From Bacteroidota bacterium (GTDB taxonomy: Bacteria; Bacteroidota; Bacteroidia; NS11-12g; UBA955), in contig JAEUUL010000004.1 of NCBI GenBank assembly GCA_016787485.1, positions 124,001-188,000 on the forward strand: a stretch of DNA of 64,000 bases, in the 5' to 3' direction. Below, piece after piece: positions 62,444 through 64,000 of the stretch. Positions within the stretch are counted from its first letter, which is position 1. The number at the start of each line of letters is the position of its first letter. The translations under genes were made by a program, and so were the position numbers. The notes below the pieces were generated by a model, which was not told the origin of the DNA, ran no database searches, and saw only the letters and a list, made by a program, of their open reading frames with translations.

Positions 62444-63181
62444 TTATCCTTTCCAGGTGCGCAGGTGGCAATCCGCGCCGTCAAATACCACATAGGTGCG
62501 GTGGTGCAGCCATTCTCCCAGATTGAAGTAGGTGCTGTTTTCTCCTACATGTATCTGCAGGGGCAAATGCCGGTGCCCGAAGATAAAGAAGTCCTTATGC
62601 CGGGTTTTCAGCATTTCACGGGCAAAGACCGTTAAATGCTCATTATCATCTCCAAGGTACGTCTCGTATCGGTTTTTCTGCGCCAGCCTGCTTTTTCTGC
62701 TCAGCAACAGTGCAAGCCCTATACCAAAGTTCGGGTGTAAGCGGGCAAAAAGCCACTGGCAGATTCCACTTCGAAAAAAACCCCGCAGCAGTTTATAAGC
62801 CCTCTCTCCCCTGCCCAGTCCATCGCCATGGTGCAGGTAAAACTGCTTTCCGTTCAACTCCTTCTCCAGCGCATCTGATACAGTTTTTACACCACACTCT
62901 TCTTCAAGGTAGCCAAACATCCACATGTCATGATTGCCTTTAAATACCGTGATTTCAATGCCACTATCAGTAAGCCGGGCCAGAGTTCCAAGCAACCTTA
63001 CAAATCCCCGCGGTACCGCCCGTTTGTACTCAAACCAGAAATCGAAAATATCACCCATCAGGTAGATTGCCGTAGCATCCTTTGCGGCCATTTCCAGCCA
63101 ACTCACCAGCGACTTTTCCCGTTCCAGGCTGTCCGCATGGTTAGGAATTCCCAAATGAAAGTCACTGGCAAAATAGATCAT
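62444..63181 (-). CDS. lpxH: UDP-2,3-diacylglucosamine diphosphatase family protein
   Basis: The 245-residue protein has the calcineurin-like metallophosphatase motifs in order: DFHLG (residues 7-11), GDIFDFWFEY near 43, GNHDMW near 81, HHGDGLGRG near 116 and FGHRHLPL near 200. The LpxH branch cleaves UDP-2,3-diacylglucosamine to lipid X in lipid A synthesis at the inner membrane. It lies 2 bp after pheS in the same operon. A related phosphodiesterase function cannot be fully excluded. Confidence 0.88.
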   Translation of the reverse strand: MIYFASDFHLGIPNHADSLEREKSLVSWLEMAAKDATAIYLMGDIFDFWFEYKRAVPRGFVRLLGTLARLTDSGIEITVFKGNHDMWMFGYLEEECGVKTVSDALEKELNGKQFYLHHGDGLGRGERAYKLLRGFFRSGICQWLFARLHPNFGIGLALLLSRKSRLAQKNRYETYLGDDNEHLTVFAREMLKTRHKDFFIFGHRHLPLQIHVGENSTYFNLGEWLHHRTYVVFDGADCHLRTWKG

Positions 63182-63183
63182 GA

Positions 63184-64000
63184 TCAGCTGCCGCGGAATT
63201 GTTTCAGCATACGCACATCATTCAGAAACAAATCACGGATGTCTGATATTCCGTATTTAAGCATGGTTATCCGGTCTATGCCCAGGCCAAAGGCAAAGCC
63301 CGAGAATTTTTCGGAATCTATGCCACAATTTTTCAGCACATTCGGGTGAACCATACCGCAACCCAGAACCTCAAGCCAACCGGTGCCTTTGGTGAGTCTC
63401 CGGTTCTCTTCTGTGTCGGTGCCCGCCCAGATATCCATCTCCGCACTTGGCTCGGTAAATGGAAAATAACTCGCCCTGAAACGCACCTTCGTACCCTCAC
63501 CGAAAAATTGCTGTACAAAATAGTACAGGGTTTGTTTCAGATCAGCAAACGTAACACCTTCATCAATATACAATCCCTCAATCTGATGAAAGAAACAGTT
63601 GCTTCGTGCACTTACGGCCTCATTTCTGTACACCCGTCCCGGCATAACCAGGCGCATGGGTGGCGTTCTGCTCTCCATCTCACGTATCTGTACGCTGCTT
63701 GTATGCGTTCTCAGCACATGCCCTGATGTAAAAAATGTGTCCTGCATGTCCCGTGCGGGATGGTCTTCGGCAAAATTCAGGGCATTAAAATTGTGTCTGT
63801 CGTCTTCTATCTCTGGTCCATGGGCTATGTCAAAACCCAAACTGTAAAAAATGTCGCAAAGTCTGTCCTCCACAACCTTTAGCGGATGCGGCGCCCCAAG
63901 CTCTGTTGCTCTTACCGGCAGGGTTGTATCAAACTGTGTAACGGTACCACCCGACTGTTCAAATGCATCGCGCGAAGCGCGGAAAATTTTTTCTGCCTCT
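63184..64000 (-). CDS. pheS: Phenylalanyl-tRNA synthetase alpha subunit, 5' end outside window
   Basis: The frame is open to the right window edge, so the N-terminal coiled coil is missing; 271 residues are present. Class II motifs are clear: QFDTTLPVRATELGAPHPL at the start, HNFNALNFAEDHPARDMQDTF, motif 2 GRVYRNEAVSARSNCFFHQIEG and motif 3 GFAFGLGIDRITMLKYGISDIRDLF near the C-terminus. With PheT it charges tRNA-Phe. It is first in the part of the operon visible here, 2 bp before lpxH. Confidence 0.96.
   Translation of the reverse strand, partial: EAEKIFRASRDAFEQSGGTVTQFDTTLPVRATELGAPHPLKVVEDRLCDIFYSLGFDIAHGPEIEDDRHNFNALNFAEDHPARDMQDTFFTSGHVLRTHTSSVQIREMESRTPPMRLVMPGRVYRNEAVSARSNCFFHQIEGLYIDEGVTFADLKQTLYYFVQQFFGEGTKVRFRASYFPFTEPSAEMDIWAGTDTEENRRLTKGTGWLEVLGCGMVHPNVLKNCGIDSEKFSGFAFGLGIDRITMLKYGISDIRDLFLNDVRMLKQFRGS

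Overview
The window comes from a member of the Bacteroidota, most likely an environmental, aerobic or microaerophilic member of the Chitinophagales/Sphingobacteriales type. The evidence is a SusC/SusD pair, four proteins with a type IX secretion (T9SS) C-terminal sorting domain, many SPII lipoproteins, a fused ccoNO cbb3 oxidase operon, long-form NusB, and repeated TAnnTTTG promoter -7 boxes, the hallmark of the Bacteroidota primary sigma factor. No tRNA, rRNA, CRISPR array or insertion sequence was seen.

Layout. 1-2.5 kb: two divergent envelope units (ZU5-like lipoprotein plus barrel; BNR/Ycf48-like lipoprotein) whose -7 boxes abut in a 15-bp intergenic gap. 2.6-5.6 kb: phosphate module with two DUF47/PhoU-like proteins, one broken at its N-terminus, and a PiT permease. 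5.7-11.7 kb: a lipoprotein and a SusC-SusD-lipoprotein uptake operon. 11.9-24.9 kb: accessory surface region with an unusual lipoprotein, an orphan gene fragment, two giant (about 1,700 aa) paralogous T9SS-exported proteins, and an outer-membrane barrel gene broken by two frameshifts; 21-bp tandem operator-like repeats stand before both giant-protein units. 25.2-33 kb: acyl-CoA dehydrogenase, ferredoxin-IscX, a T9SS protein, the nusB-DUF1573-yajC-coaE cluster, enoyl-CoA hydratase and a B12-binding mutase domain. 33-36.7 kb: ECF sigma factor, an anti-sigma/barrel fusion and a beta-helix surface protein. 36.8-41.1 kb: a compact, mostly overlapping operon rbfA-permease-L,D-transpeptidase-pth-comB-DUF2461. 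41.3-43.2 kb: small RNA-binding, membrane and haem-binding proteins. 43.2-51.9 kb: the complete cbb3 cytochrome oxidase operon (ccoI-S-NO-Q-P-G-H plus a SafE-like membrane protein), including two genes of about 55 codons. 52-58.5 kb: aroQ and a probable signalling operon of membrane adenylate cyclase, HD phosphohydrolase, tandem universal stress protein and NAD-dependent epimerase, preceded by a third, degenerate copy of the 21-bp repeat. 58.6-64 kb: an intact copy of the barrel gene broken at 18-19 kb, purQ, and a pheS-lpxH-beta-propeller-prfA operon.

Main hypothesis. The 21-bp direct repeats (19363-19414, 24831-24879, 52564-52610) may be one regulator's operator and would join the giant surface proteins with the cAMP-type signalling operon. 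At the two giant-protein units the repeats sit at distances from the -7 box that differ by one helical turn. Secondary points are the broken genes, the back-to-back promoters, and several promoters so close to the ATG that the mRNAs should be leaderless or nearly so.
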